From Purshia tridentata (lineage: Eukaryota > Streptophyta > Magnoliopsida > Rosales > Rosaceae), in NCBI GenBank assembly GCA_003254885.1, contig QANT01004127.1, positions 1 to 46,373 of the forward strand: DNA of 46,373 bases, given 5' to 3'. How positions within the stretch are numbered: the first letter of the stretch is position 1; every line of letters starts with the position of its first letter. The position numbers were made by a program, and so were the translations under genes. Below the pieces are notes generated by a model. It ran no database searches and was not told where the DNA came from. It worked only from the letters and a program-made list of their open reading frames with translations. This document shows positions 1-11,123 of the stretch, piece by piece.

Positions 1-2569
1 TTTACTCGTCTGATATGGTATAATTAATATATATTAAACTAAATCAGACATTCACATATATTTATATAAGTATTCAATTTTTTTACATGTTAAACCAAAA
101 ATTAATGTCCAAAAATAAACTGTTTAGTCACATAAAATTTCTCTAGAAATTAATATTTAGTCTCACATTCTTTTTTTATAATCCGGTCCCCACAGCTTCA
201 GTCAACTTTTCTAAACAATATATTATGCACAATAGTCTCTACTACAAATAATTAAGTATTACATACTCATTTTCTAGGGATGATAACCAAAATATATAAA
301 TACAAAGTAATTTTCCACTTTCAGCAGGTTTTCTCAATACTTTACCAACATTGCGTGAGAGTTGAGCATGCACCCAAACATAGGGTTTACAAATTTGGAC
401 CCAAATTTTTTATATATATTTAGGCATGGAGGAGTCATTTGAATGACATCAATCATGGCACCAACTAGGCTTATATATAAATAATAGCTCTGTTAAAGTC
501 ACAACACAATTATGGAACTTAAATATTATAAACCCAACTGCATCTTTAGGAAAGTCAAAGGGTGATGATCCAGTTTCATTTTCACCGATGAGTGTCTTGC
601 ATGACTGTGGTGCAACCTACATAATGTGAATACAGAGTAATGCTAACAATTCTAACATAATGTAATTAAAATCACAAATGTGATAGCATATATAACATTT
701 CAGATTGTCATGTAATAGAAATTTTTTTATATTTATTGTATTTATCTTTTTTATATCTTGACCTTATTACATTATTAATTTCCTAATAAAAGAATAAATA
801 TAAAAAATATATACATATGTAATAAATAATTTTTATTTTTTTTTGAAAAAGAAAGGATTTGTGATACAGACTTACAGTTAAAAAGCTGAGTACAAGTAAA
901 TGCTATGCATGCCCCCCACACACACATGTGCTTTTGAGCAGAGCAGCTAAAGTTAGGAAACTGTACTTTCCTCTGCATGTTATATATTTCATGTCAGACC
1001 AAAAAAATACATGTTGTTATTTCATGTCTTCATCATCTTCAATCTTCATGCATGTACATCGATTAGACCATAATATATAAAACTAATTAAATATAGCTTA
1101 TGTGAGTTATGTATATATAAAGCGCACCAGGAGAACCCACATCGAAATTCAAACTAAAATTAAATTTAATGATCATTTTCAACGCCCACGGGCCACACAT
1201 GCATATCTATAAACATATCACCATCTTCTCAAGTAGGCCAACTCGCTCAGCACTACAAATGTACATTTAATGAGGCCGGCCTTTTGTGTTTTTCATGTTC
1301 ATTGGCTAACATTAATTGCTTATGTAATATGTAGTGTGTCACTAAGCTAATTAGCTAATTAGAACATTTATTAAAAACTTTTTAAGTTTTATTTTTAAAT
1401 ACTTTGTTGACCTATATAACGATTTGAAGAGTTAAAATTATTCACTATAATAAACTCTTCAAATTTAAACAAATTTAATATTTTTTTTACTTTATTTCTT
1501 TCTAAAATTAATATGTTAATAATAAATTTGTTTAAATTCACTCTTCAAATTTAACTAGTTGACCTCGGGTTCTTATTTTAAAATTTTCATCTAAAGAATG
1601 TTGAAACCTTTAAAATTACTCTTATAAGGATAGGGGTTTATAGCTCGACAATACTTCCTCAATTATTGTAATGGTTTTAACTAGAAATCCTTCAAGTAAC
1701 ACGCAATTAATCCAACTCTTTAATTGGTCAAAATCATAAGAGCGTGGAGCAGCCAACCCCCTACATATATATTATGTTCTTGGATCAACTATATATATGC
1801 ATGGTTTCGGTTGCAAATTTACAAAGTGCATGCAGGCAAATTTTAAACACAAATTAATATATGCTTACCTAAGATGAAGACCTTTGCGATAACAAATTAC
1901 AATTACTCGTTTGGGACTGAAGGTTGCACCTGACCATGAGGTTGCAAGTACATGCATATGCATGTTTTTTTTTTTTAAATACATGAATTTGAAATTATTC
2001 ACTTTTGGATAAATATAAATAATATATTTTTATGAAAATAAATTGACTTCATTATATGATGTGACATAAATATGAGTCAAGATATTTGACGGTGATCTGG
2101 CATGCATGAGATGAGACATTTAAAATAACAAGGAGATCTAATAAATAGTAGAGACTGAGAAAGCAACTTCGATGTACTTGGGGCATGTGCCCTCCTATAG
2201 TCCTATATACATATGGATGACCGTTAACTGTCAGCTCTGTGTGTGACAGTCCTCAATATGCGTTTTCATGCTCCAACCAATCAGCTTAGCTGTTGTCACC
2301 GTTAAATCGACAACTTCACAGTCACAACTCCTTTTATAACTAATACATTTATTCACAACATTTACACCTTTTGTTGTAATTATTTTAACTAATGGAGGTG
2401 CACACTCGTTTTATTATTTCTGTTTCTGGTTTATCTGCTTGGCATTGATGAGCCCTATAATTTAATTCAGGACGCTTTACTTGATGATGAAATTTTTGTA
2501 GCTCTGCTTGAGCTTTAATGAAGTTTCATTTCATTTATTAAAACTAGGTATTTTTCATTTTTTACCTCA

Positions 2570-3189
2570 TAGAGCACCTCCACAAGACTCTAACAAAATC
2601 ACTTTTTAAATTCACATTTGATGACCTATGTAGCAATTTGAAGAGTGATATTTGCTACTTGAATTTTTTACTCTCCAAAAGACTCTTTTAATTTTAAATT
2701 TTTGTATCTATTTTATGCACTAATTATTTATTTATTTTTTATTCACTAATTTTTGTATTTATTCTATGCATTATTTATTTTTAAAGTTTAATTTATTCAA
2801 TTAAAAATTTATTATTAGAGGAAAGAGAATGAAAATTGTATGGGAATTATAGACCAATTAATATTTGAAGAGAGAAGAGCAGGTCCTAGATTTGAAGATA
2901 GAGAAATTGAATTGTCAATTCATGATTCATTTTGAAGGGTCTTTTAGAGCCCAAAATATTCTTCTCTCTCTTCAAAAAATGAAGAATTTTTCATAGAATG
3001 AAAATTGTATGGGAATTATAAACCAATTAATATTTGAAGAAAGAAGAGAGGGTCCTAGATTTGAAGAGAGAGAAAGTGAATTGTCAATTCATGATTCATT
3101 TTGAAGGGTCTCTTAGAGCCCAAAATACTCTTCTCTCTCTTCAAAAAATGAAGAATTTTTCATTTGAAGAGCTTTTTAGAGATGCTCTA
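2570..3189. mobile_element. degenerate MITE containing a 169-bp tandem duplication
   Basis: The left end reads tagagcacctccacaaga and the right end, reverse-complemented, reads tagagcatctctaaaaag, so the element has imperfect terminal inverted repeats of a kind common in plant MITEs. The right half holds two copies of a 169-bp unit (2826-2994 and 2995-3163) that differ at only a handful of positions. Part of the left half (gacctatgtagcaatttgaagag) resembles 1420-1440, so a second relic of the family probably lies at 1350-1560. I see no clean target-site duplication, so the exact ends and superfamily are uncertain. Confidence 0.5.
2826..3163. repeat. 169-bp tandem duplication (two copies)
   Basis: Two head-to-tail copies start with agaatgaaaattgtatggg at 2826 and 2995. 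Both carry the same internal landmarks: ggtcctagatttgaag, gaattgtcaattcatgatt and cttctctctcttcaaaaaat. The few differences are mostly single substitutions, which suggests a fairly recent duplication inside the surrounding MITE. Confidence 0.85.
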
Positions 3190-5401
3190 ACGTCACCAAA
3201 AGGTTGTTATTATAATTAAGACTCAACTATCAATTATGAAAGGTAACAACCTTAATTTCTAATTATTTCAATGATTGTAGTACTGCACACCACAGTCTTA
3301 TTTTTTATATCCCTCCCCATATATGCATTAAGAGGTTTAATTACTTGATTAACCAAAAGACATACTACCCACCAACCATTAGTAGGATATATTAGTATGC
3401 CGAAATTGGTCCCTAAATTAATATCCACAATTTTATATATTGTTGGAGTCCATCTTTGGCTTATATGGCTTCTTTCAGATGAGAAATATTGATTTTTATA
3501 AATTTTCCTTTTCAATAGGTCAACTATAACATGCAAATAAAATGCATTCTTTTTTAAAATTAATTCAGTTATATATATATTTATATTATATTACCTGTTC
3601 AAATGCATAATGTCTAAAATTTGTATTGTTCAGGGATTGAGATCATGTCTGCTTCTAATCCATATTCTAATATCAGACTACTACTTCATAAGTGATAAGA
3701 CAGTGACATGTTTGTAGGCTTAGAAAAAAAATGCAAGACAACAAAGCATGTTTGATTTAAAGCTCTATAGCACGCCTGATTTCTTAATTAATCTAATTTT
3801 ATTATATAATAATTATTATGATTAGGCATTAATTGGCAGTCAAATTAAAAATTAATCAATTAATTTGACAACCAAACTGCGTGACGGTAGCTCGATGGAT
3901 CAGGTGTTGACAACGTTTATTTTCTGTTAAGTACTCTATCTGGACCTTTTTGTTGTTTAGTGACATATCTTGTGAAATTATTGAGGGTATTGTAATGAAA
4001 ATTATTAATTTTTCTGATAATCAATGATCAATTACAGTTGAATTTTCTTTCAGCATGCACCCATAAACGTACGTATGCAAATGCCACTGATCTGTTTTGT
4101 ATTTTTCAAATTAAGTAATGCACCTAATTAGCTGCCACATAGCACCCATTATTACTGGTAACTTCTTGAATAAGTTAGGGGTTCAAATATTAATTATTTT
4201 GACAACAGTCTCTTTCTCTCTCGGTGCTGTTAATTAATTTTTTACATTTTAATTTTAATTTGTTCAGCTAAGAGCTAGCTATATAGTAGAGCTACATATA
4301 TATCTCAAATTTGTACACTACTTCTGATTAGTCATAGCCACATAAATTGTATTTCATATCTTAATTAGTTAGCCACCAATCTTGATGCCTCTCAATTGTA
4401 ATTAATATTAGGGGCAACATATTAATTCACCAATACAAAAAAATAGTAGGGGGCAACATGGGGAGGTCGGTGCCATATAATCAAAACCAAATTAACATGC
4501 CCCTCCCCTACACGGCTACACCCTAAACAAATATCTGTATATAGTACATACACATTGTCAATTAAACATAATGCAGTCATGTGTTTCTCTAAACCAGGCA
4601 TCCCCAACTACATAATTGAGAGGTATTAATTTTTGTGATTTAATCATTCCCATCATTGTCCTTGACCAACCATATATATATCATATCATTAATATAACAT
4701 TTGACAGATAATTTTCATGTGTAACCCTTCGATTAACAGAAGGGTATGATTTAGTGACAACCCCCACCTTTCTTGTGTTGAAGTATTGCGGCCGGATATT
4801 TAGTTTTAAAATAGCATATATATGAACATGTTAATATGTTGTACAAACTAACATGTCAACATGTGACATATACACCGAAGGATTTACTTGACTAGATCGA
4901 TCGAGGACCATTTTTTGGGACACTTCTTGCCAATTAATTCACCAATTACACCTATACAACACGCGGATTATGTACTTGCATTTCATGCATGCATGAATTA
5001 TTATAGGGATCATATGACCTCATATTCATGCCTGCATGGGCAGCAAGATATAACCCTCTCTTTTCCATTCAAAAACCAAGACATGACAACTCTTTAAATT
5101 TGTTTTAATTTGGTCATAAATGGACTGTTCCATGCCCTTCAAATTTGAGTGAGATATTAATTTGGTTGGTTATTCTTTGTTTAGTGCGTGAATTTGTCAG
5201 GACATATATATATATATATATAAGCCTAGCTAATATAGATACTAATTAAGAGATCCGTGAAAATTTTTTTCTTAGAGAAAGATATCTGTGAGTTTGATTC
5301 CTTTAATTATATTTTTTATGTTGATATTGTGAATAATTGTCTTACATCAGACAAATATTAAATATATTATTAAGAAGGATATTTCCCTCATATATATATG
5401 T

Positions 5402-5453
5402 ACAAGCCTAAGATGGTTTTTTTTTTTTTTTGGCCAACAAGCCTAAGATGGTT
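5402..5453 (-). mobile_element. micro-insertion: T13GGCCA with 17-bp target-site duplication
   Basis: The 17-bp sequence acaagcctaagatggtt occurs at 5402-5418 and again, perfectly, at 5437-5453. Between the copies is only a run of 13 T followed by ggcca. Read on the minus strand this is TGGCC plus poly(A), flanked by a direct repeat of the length typical of LINE/SINE target-primed insertion. It belongs with similar sites at 7993, 8553, 23202 and 41634. Confidence 0.7.
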
Positions 5454-5662
5454 AATCATGAATAGTATGGGTGCAAAATGGAAAGATTAGCCCCTAATAG
5501 GTGATATACCTGAGTTGATAGTTTGGTTGTGACACATGATATATGATCATTATTCGAAATAAAACCGATAAATAGCTAAATAGCAAATAAAAAATATTGT
5601 GGAACATAAGATCTAGGGAAAAAAACGTAATTCATGGGTGAATTCATTCCTTTTGCCGTAGA

Positions 5663-5858
5663 CACTACAACAAATATGGGCAATAATCACTCTTATAAGT
5701 TGTTCAGAAAGGGATGGCAGTTGGTCATCACTTTAGTCTCTATTGTACAATAGTCACAATTTTTTATTAAAATCGAGACACTTTAGTCTCTATTACCCAA
5801 TTACCACTCCTTTCTGAACAACTTATAGGGGTGGCTATTGCCCATATTTGCTGTAGTG
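5663..5858. mobile_element. CACTA-ended MITE (196 bp)
   Basis: The element begins CACTACAACAAATATGGGC and ends with the inverse complement of CACTACAGCAAATATGGGC. The arms are about 50 bp (5663-5712 and 5809-5858) with only a few mismatches. CACTACA ends are typical of CMC/CACTA DNA transposons. There is no coding sequence, so it is a non-autonomous derivative. The 3-bp flanks (aga and ata) match at two of three positions, so the target duplication is not clean. The interior holds a short direct repeat, actttagtctctatt. Confidence 0.75.
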
Positions 5859-6089
5859 ATAGTGTATTCACTGGTGGGTGTGGTTGAGAGTGTATATAAG
5901 GTTTAATGGATACATTTCGTTTCATGCCCAAGCACCATTAACACGTCTTATGCCTTTTTATTACCAATACTTAATGGTTGAAAAGAAAACTATGAACGAC
6001 AAAGCAGCATTCCAAAAATGATATCAAAATTAGCCATTTTAGATTCTGTATTTGTCTTTCTATTACAAAAGATATGAAAAGAATAGAGG

Positions 6090-6145
6090 AGATTCAAACC
6101 TTAATTTTAGGACAAGGATAAATATTCCTTTAACCACTAGAATTA
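6090..6145 (-). repeat. possible tRNA-derived SINE head
   Basis: On the minus strand, ctagtggttaaagg resembles a pol III A box of the tRNA-Ser/Leu kind, and ggtttgaatctcc about 36 nt later resembles a B box. This arrangement is typical of the 5' end of plant SINEs. I cannot identify the 3' end or a target-site duplication, so this may be a decayed copy. Confidence 0.35.
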
Positions 6146-7992
6146 TAAACCCACACTTTTTGAATTGATAAAGTGATCCAAATCGTGAGAGTGGATGGAG
6201 TAAGATTAACTCTAGGATTGTTCGACTATTTTAATGTCGAAAAAAATGATAGTGTGGATGTTTTTTTTTCAAGCATTGATTACCATTATTGTGCAGGACG
6301 TACTGCAGGTACTTGTGGTGTGCTATATCCTTAACTCACCTTTCAAGAAAAGGTAAAGGAACAAAAATGTAGGGTACTTGGTACTATCAAGTTGCTAAAA
6401 TTGAATTCATCTACACAGGAAAGAAAAAAAAATTTATGAACCCACCGACAGTCCCACGCAACAAAATTAAACCTCATGATCGATGAAGTATGTAGTTGTC
6501 TTATTTTTTTCTTTTCCTTTTTTTGTTTCTCTTATAATTTATTGTACCACACATTGTTGTTGACGTCAAATCTTTGTAATTCGGTTAAATATTTGAATCA
6601 TCACACAGAATGAATTGGATTTAATAAAATTATATACACGCACACCAATTTAGTTAGTTGAGATAAAAAGTAGAACTCAATCATGAGAAAAACAAACATG
6701 AGGAGAAACATTTAGTGGATGATTAAAGTAGATAAACAAAGAAAAAACGAATGGAGTTATGCAATTTGTATACTACCTTAATTTAAATGAGAGGAAAACA
6801 TGCATATATTATTGTGGTAGAACATTGAGGACTCTTCAATCATAATTGTCAATGACATATGAGGTCTAGAAATTGAATTTGATGCCCTACATATGTGGGT
6901 GGGTAGGATTTGACCAATAAACAAAGCTCATACACACCATGATCATGATCCTAGTACTTTAGGGGAACATGATAATGAACTTCCTGAATAATTAGGATCT
7001 AAAGGTGACGAAAATGACAGATTTATCATAAGTTACAAGTAGTGAAATTTAACTGTGAAAATGGAAAAGTGTACTTGGCACTGAGGCTATACTTTTGGGA
7101 AGTCCACTTAATTTTGTGTTGCCAAAATGGAAAAACATGATCAAGTATTGTACTCTTCATCAGAAGTAATGCAGCTGAAATGGCTTTTTTATTTTCAAAT
7201 GTAATGTAAGAATCTCTACTTTAAATCATCATTAGGTGCTTCCACTCTATAATATATCTGTGCAGGTCCTATTAAAGGGATAGTGGGGTTAGAACCAAAA
7301 GAGGACACGCAAATAAGAATCAAACACCTCAAAGACTCACCAAATGCCATGTTTTCTAATTCCCAATCCTGTAGCATGTACTGGACTATCATAATATATA
7401 TATACGTATACTTAGAATCCAAAGTAAAACACAAGTAATACATTTCAACATATAGATAGACAGCATATCCTTTAGAATCCAAATTTGGAATACATTTAAA
7501 AGTCTTAGCATTATTCAATAGATATATATATATATACTTACAGTACCCATGACAAGTGTACGTTTTATTGAAGACAAATTGCAATGGCGAACTCAACCAT
7601 CCATTATATGCTCTCCTAGCTATCTAGTGTCTCACCTATTATTGCCATTTGGTCCGCCAATGCCTTTATAAGTCATTCCTCATTATAGAGATTCTTGAAA
7701 AAATGGACATGTCCTGTTTGGAAAAACAATGAGATATATGACAAACAGATAAAGAGAAAAAGCTACATATATTCTTGGTAGATATATCTTTCAGTGCACT
7801 CTAAAGGCTTCTTTAGCAATTTGTCTTAGTAGGATATTATATACTTGGAATGAGGTATAAATAAGGCTTCTAATTATAAATTGGAAAGTACACAAGTTCC
7901 ACTCACCAAATGGTTTTGCCCCTTTTCGCCTTTTGGCTTTTTGTAAATTCCTGTCTCTTTTTTTTCTCACGAAGATTTTCTATCCCTCCATT

Positions 7993-8043
7993 TCAGACTC
8001 AATATATTTTTTTTTTTTTGACCAAATCAGACTCAATATATTT
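7993..8043 (-). mobile_element. micro-insertion: T10GACCAAA with 17-bp target-site duplication
   Basis: The 17-bp sequence tcagactcaatatattt is repeated exactly at 7993-8009 and 8027-8043. The 17 nt between are ten T followed by gaccaaa. In sense orientation this is TTTGGTC plus poly(A), a near match to the TTGGCC poly(A) insertions elsewhere in the window. Confidence 0.65.
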
Positions 8044-8552
8044 AGTTATGAGTAGGAAAGGATATGCATTGGGAAGCTTTTAGCCTTTTACTGTTAATTC
8101 AAAGGTCTCAACTGCCGAGTTTACGTGTGACTTTCTGTGGACTAAGGTACAGTCGCAACAAGCCAACTAGGATGATTGGCTTCATTAGAGCTGTCTCCAT
8201 CATGTAAATTTAAAAAGTTCTTTTGTGTGATATAATCATATAATGTGCAAACCTTATAAATTACTTTTTAAGATTAATTTGCAGTCATACTAAAATCTAA
8301 ATCACATTCATAATTTGTCCCCAAATAATAACACATAGTTATTTATTTTTATATTTTGATAAATAATTAATCATCTAGATACCGTACTAATTAGGTACAA
8401 AGTCATAGCAGACAAATTAAAAAGAGACTCATGACTCGTAATTATCTTTGAAGAATCTAAAAAGTTTATCTGCAACATGCAAGTTTCTAATTAACAACTA
8501 TTTTTAAGTGAAGGATATATCATGCACTTTTGAACCATCATGCTTCATGTCC

Positions 8553-8606
8553 TTTATTGCCATTCTTTTTTCTTTTTTTTTGGCCAATCTTTTATTGCCA
8601 TTCTTT
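8553..8606 (-). mobile_element. micro-insertion: poly(T)GGCCAATCT with 16-bp target-site duplication
   Basis: The 16-bp sequence tttattgccattcttt is present at 8553-8568 and 8591-8606. The 22-nt insert between them reads, in sense orientation, AGATTGGCC followed by an A-rich tail interrupted by one G. It keeps slightly more 5' sequence than the other copies. Confidence 0.6.
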
Positions 8607-9348
8607 GAAGCCAAGCAATTGTTGTCATTTGAAGGTTCAAAATGATAAAATGCATGATCCATCCCATTCAAGTAGGGGTTGTTGTGTGTCTACCATATAT
8701 TAATCTTATGCCAAGAAAAGTAATGATATATTACGAAGAGAATCAACAATTAATTATATGATATTTGTGTCACGGATTGAATATTTCAATATTTATATAT
8801 CCAAAAAACTTAAGTTATTAAGTGGACAGATCGAATGAGTGTCTACAACATTATTAGACCCCTACTTATCTGATGTGAGAATAACTAGAACACTCCCTCA
8901 CATAGGAGCGCTCTTTTAGATGTATATAAACATAGACTAATAGTTCTTATTTTGGATTATTTATAGCTTTATTAAACAACCATCTAATTTCGGACTAATG
9001 CAAAATGCCATACATCGCTAATTAAGAAATATTCATAATATCGTAACGCAAAAAATCTTGTACGGCACCTTTCGGCTAGAGATGACACAAAATCTTAACT
9101 GTAAGATATGTGAATAGTATTCAAGTGAAGAATAGCCATAAATTTTCCACTTAAAAAAAATAAGTGACTCAAATTTCTGACTGACTACTCCTGTACGTGG
9201 ACTATCTTGATTTAATAAACAAAGAAATAGCCAGTTGGTCTAAAGTTGTACAAACAGGTAGGCCATTATCTTCATTATGAATGATGAAGAATACTTTTTT
9301 ATGTTGAAAGTTGAAAAATGAAAGAAAACAGCTATGCAGGGCTCAAAC

Positions 9349-9371
9349 CTCTCTCTCTCTCTCTCTCTCTC
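9349..9371. repeat. (CT)n microsatellite
   Basis: Eleven uninterrupted CT dinucleotides plus a final C, in intergenic sequence. Confidence 0.9.
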
Positions 9372-9825
9372 GGTAATTTCACTATTAGATAGCTAAAACA
9401 GCTAAGCTGTATACAAAGGAAATGTCCCTAAAGAATTAAAATTTGAGAAGGCAATTTGCATTTGTAAAGAATTGAATGTGGAATTTTGTTAGGAAGTGTG
9501 GATCAAATACTAATGTCTCAAATTCGATAAGCGATTGTTCCAACATTGCAAATATTAATTAGAATATATACTTAAAATACGTCGAGACATTTTGATATAA
9601 AACTTTGCACATTAATTGGGACAAGTTGAATTATATTATAACAGCGCAAAGGAAAAGTTGCCAATGAAGATGGCCCAAAGGCCAATCAAATGTCGTCAAG
9701 AGCAAATCCCAACAAGGCCCAGTCCAAAAACTAAACGCTAAGACTAAGTAAGCTGGGATTGTGAAGAAATGGCCTATTACAACATCCAAGGGCCCAAGCT
9801 CGCAAGCTTCAGTCCTTTACAAATT

Positions 9826-9900
9826 AAGTGGTTAAGTTGGTAATAATCTCAATGCAACATAGCATGAAACATGATCATAATTCAAGGTTTAAATCCTTAG
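9826..9900 (+). repeat. possible tRNA-derived SINE head
   Basis: The sequence tggttaagttgg (9829-9840) fits the pol III A box consensus at 11 of 12 positions, and ggtttaaatcc (9886-9896) fits the B box at 9 of 11. The spacing (57 nt start to start) is within the range seen in tRNA-derived SINEs. Neither end of the element is recognisable. Confidence 0.3.
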
Positions 9901-11123
9901 TTAGGTCAAAATTTGGGTTTCTTCTGTTGTTCTTTTAGTTTTGCAAGTGTGTTTTTTAATTAGAAACAAAGGCAGTGTAATTTGGGACTGCTAGCTGCAC
10001 CACACAGAGTCACAGAAAGGGCAGTAACATCTACCAAGGGAGAATTAGTACATCTAAGAGATGGGTGATCATATGTCACGCTCCAAACCCAGAATACATA
10101 GGATACATACTAACTATTTAGTATTTTTCTGACTTCAGGACTATGACTAATATCACACACACCTATGTTCATCAAATAACCAACAAAATATAAACGACCA
10201 CAGTATCTGCATGAATTAACAAGGCTGCATCAAGAGGAGATATGTATGTATCATGATCTGAAAACTCTGTTTGATGGTTATTGATGAAAGTTGAATTCAC
10301 TTACATAAATGTCATAGAGGCTGCAATGACAGGAAAATGGCTTTATTGTCAAGGAAGACAGAAACTACCCTGCTTAAGGAAGCAGCCTCATACCTGAAAC
10401 TACCTCATATATATGGCCCCAAGACAAAGCATATCCAAGGAAGACAGGAATAGTAGTTTCCTGAACCGTGCAAGTAGGAATTTACAAAATGGTAAGTTAC
10501 CTAAAAGATAAATGGCTTTGGGGAGATTTTATATTATAGCCAAAGAATGCATCCTTCAGAGCAGCCCAATGGCACCAACTTTAGAAAATTATAATTGAAC
10601 TCCATAAGAGCAGCCAGCCACACCCACAAACAAGGAACAACAAGCAACTAGCTTAGGTGTTTCATGCATCATAAAAAAAGAACCAAAATATAATTTGAGA
10701 TTTAGCTATATAGATGATAAGATAAGCATTAAACATATTTTTCTCTAAAAATAAATGGAATATAAGCACATTACTAATTCCAGCATCACAAAAACAAGCA
10801 CCAAAAAATATTCTCAAACCAATACTATATAGACCATAAGCCGAGCATCTTTCAAAATAAAATAGGATAGAGGAATTTTGCTATGTGATTCAGCATTAAG
10901 GTTTATGACGATCCAATAAGAAACAGTTCGCTGTGAAGAGAGAGAGATGTACATAACTAACTAAACTGATTACTTTTGAAAATTCTAAAGAAAATCAAAT
11001 ACATCTATAATTACTGAAAAAATAATTAACTATAGGTATAGCATCCAAACCTGAAGACAATTTTGCCAACAATATCTACACATTTTGCTTACACAAAAGT
11101 TTAGAATTTCAGATTATTACATT

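Larger units (their letters stand above)
1..11123. other. gene-poor AT-rich intergenic region (about 11 kb)
   Basis: I find no coding region here that I can support. The open frames are short, low-complexity and resemble no known family. The region contains a tandem duplication inside an inverted-repeat element (2570-3189), a related fragment near 1350-1560, a CACTA-ended MITE (5663-5858), two tRNA-like SINE heads (about 6090-6145 and 9826-9900), three micro-insertions with target-site duplications (5402-5453, 7993-8043, 8553-8606) and a CT microsatellite (9349-9371). Three GGCCCA motifs cluster at about 9670-9800 with no gene beside them. Noncoding transcripts cannot be excluded from sequence alone. 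Confidence 0.6.

Noticed and set aside
3885..3960. tRNA-like A box (ggtagctcgatgg)
   Set aside because: No matching B box or cloverleaf downstream, so neither a tRNA gene nor a convincing SINE.
7216..7596. 126-codon minus-strand frame
   Set aside because: Tyr/Ile-rich translation of AT-rich DNA with no family resemblance, splice context or neighbours.
8770..8930. Sequence reminiscent of plant LTR/TRIM ends (ctgatgtgagaataac ... ccctcacata)
   Set aside because: No paired terminal repeat, primer-binding site or target duplication found; the resemblance is too weak to call.
1..11123. Known conserved microRNA precursors
   Set aside because: I looked for mature sequences of common plant families (such as miR156, 164, 166, 172, 319, 396) by eye and saw none. 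Lineage-specific microRNAs cannot be excluded without small-RNA data.
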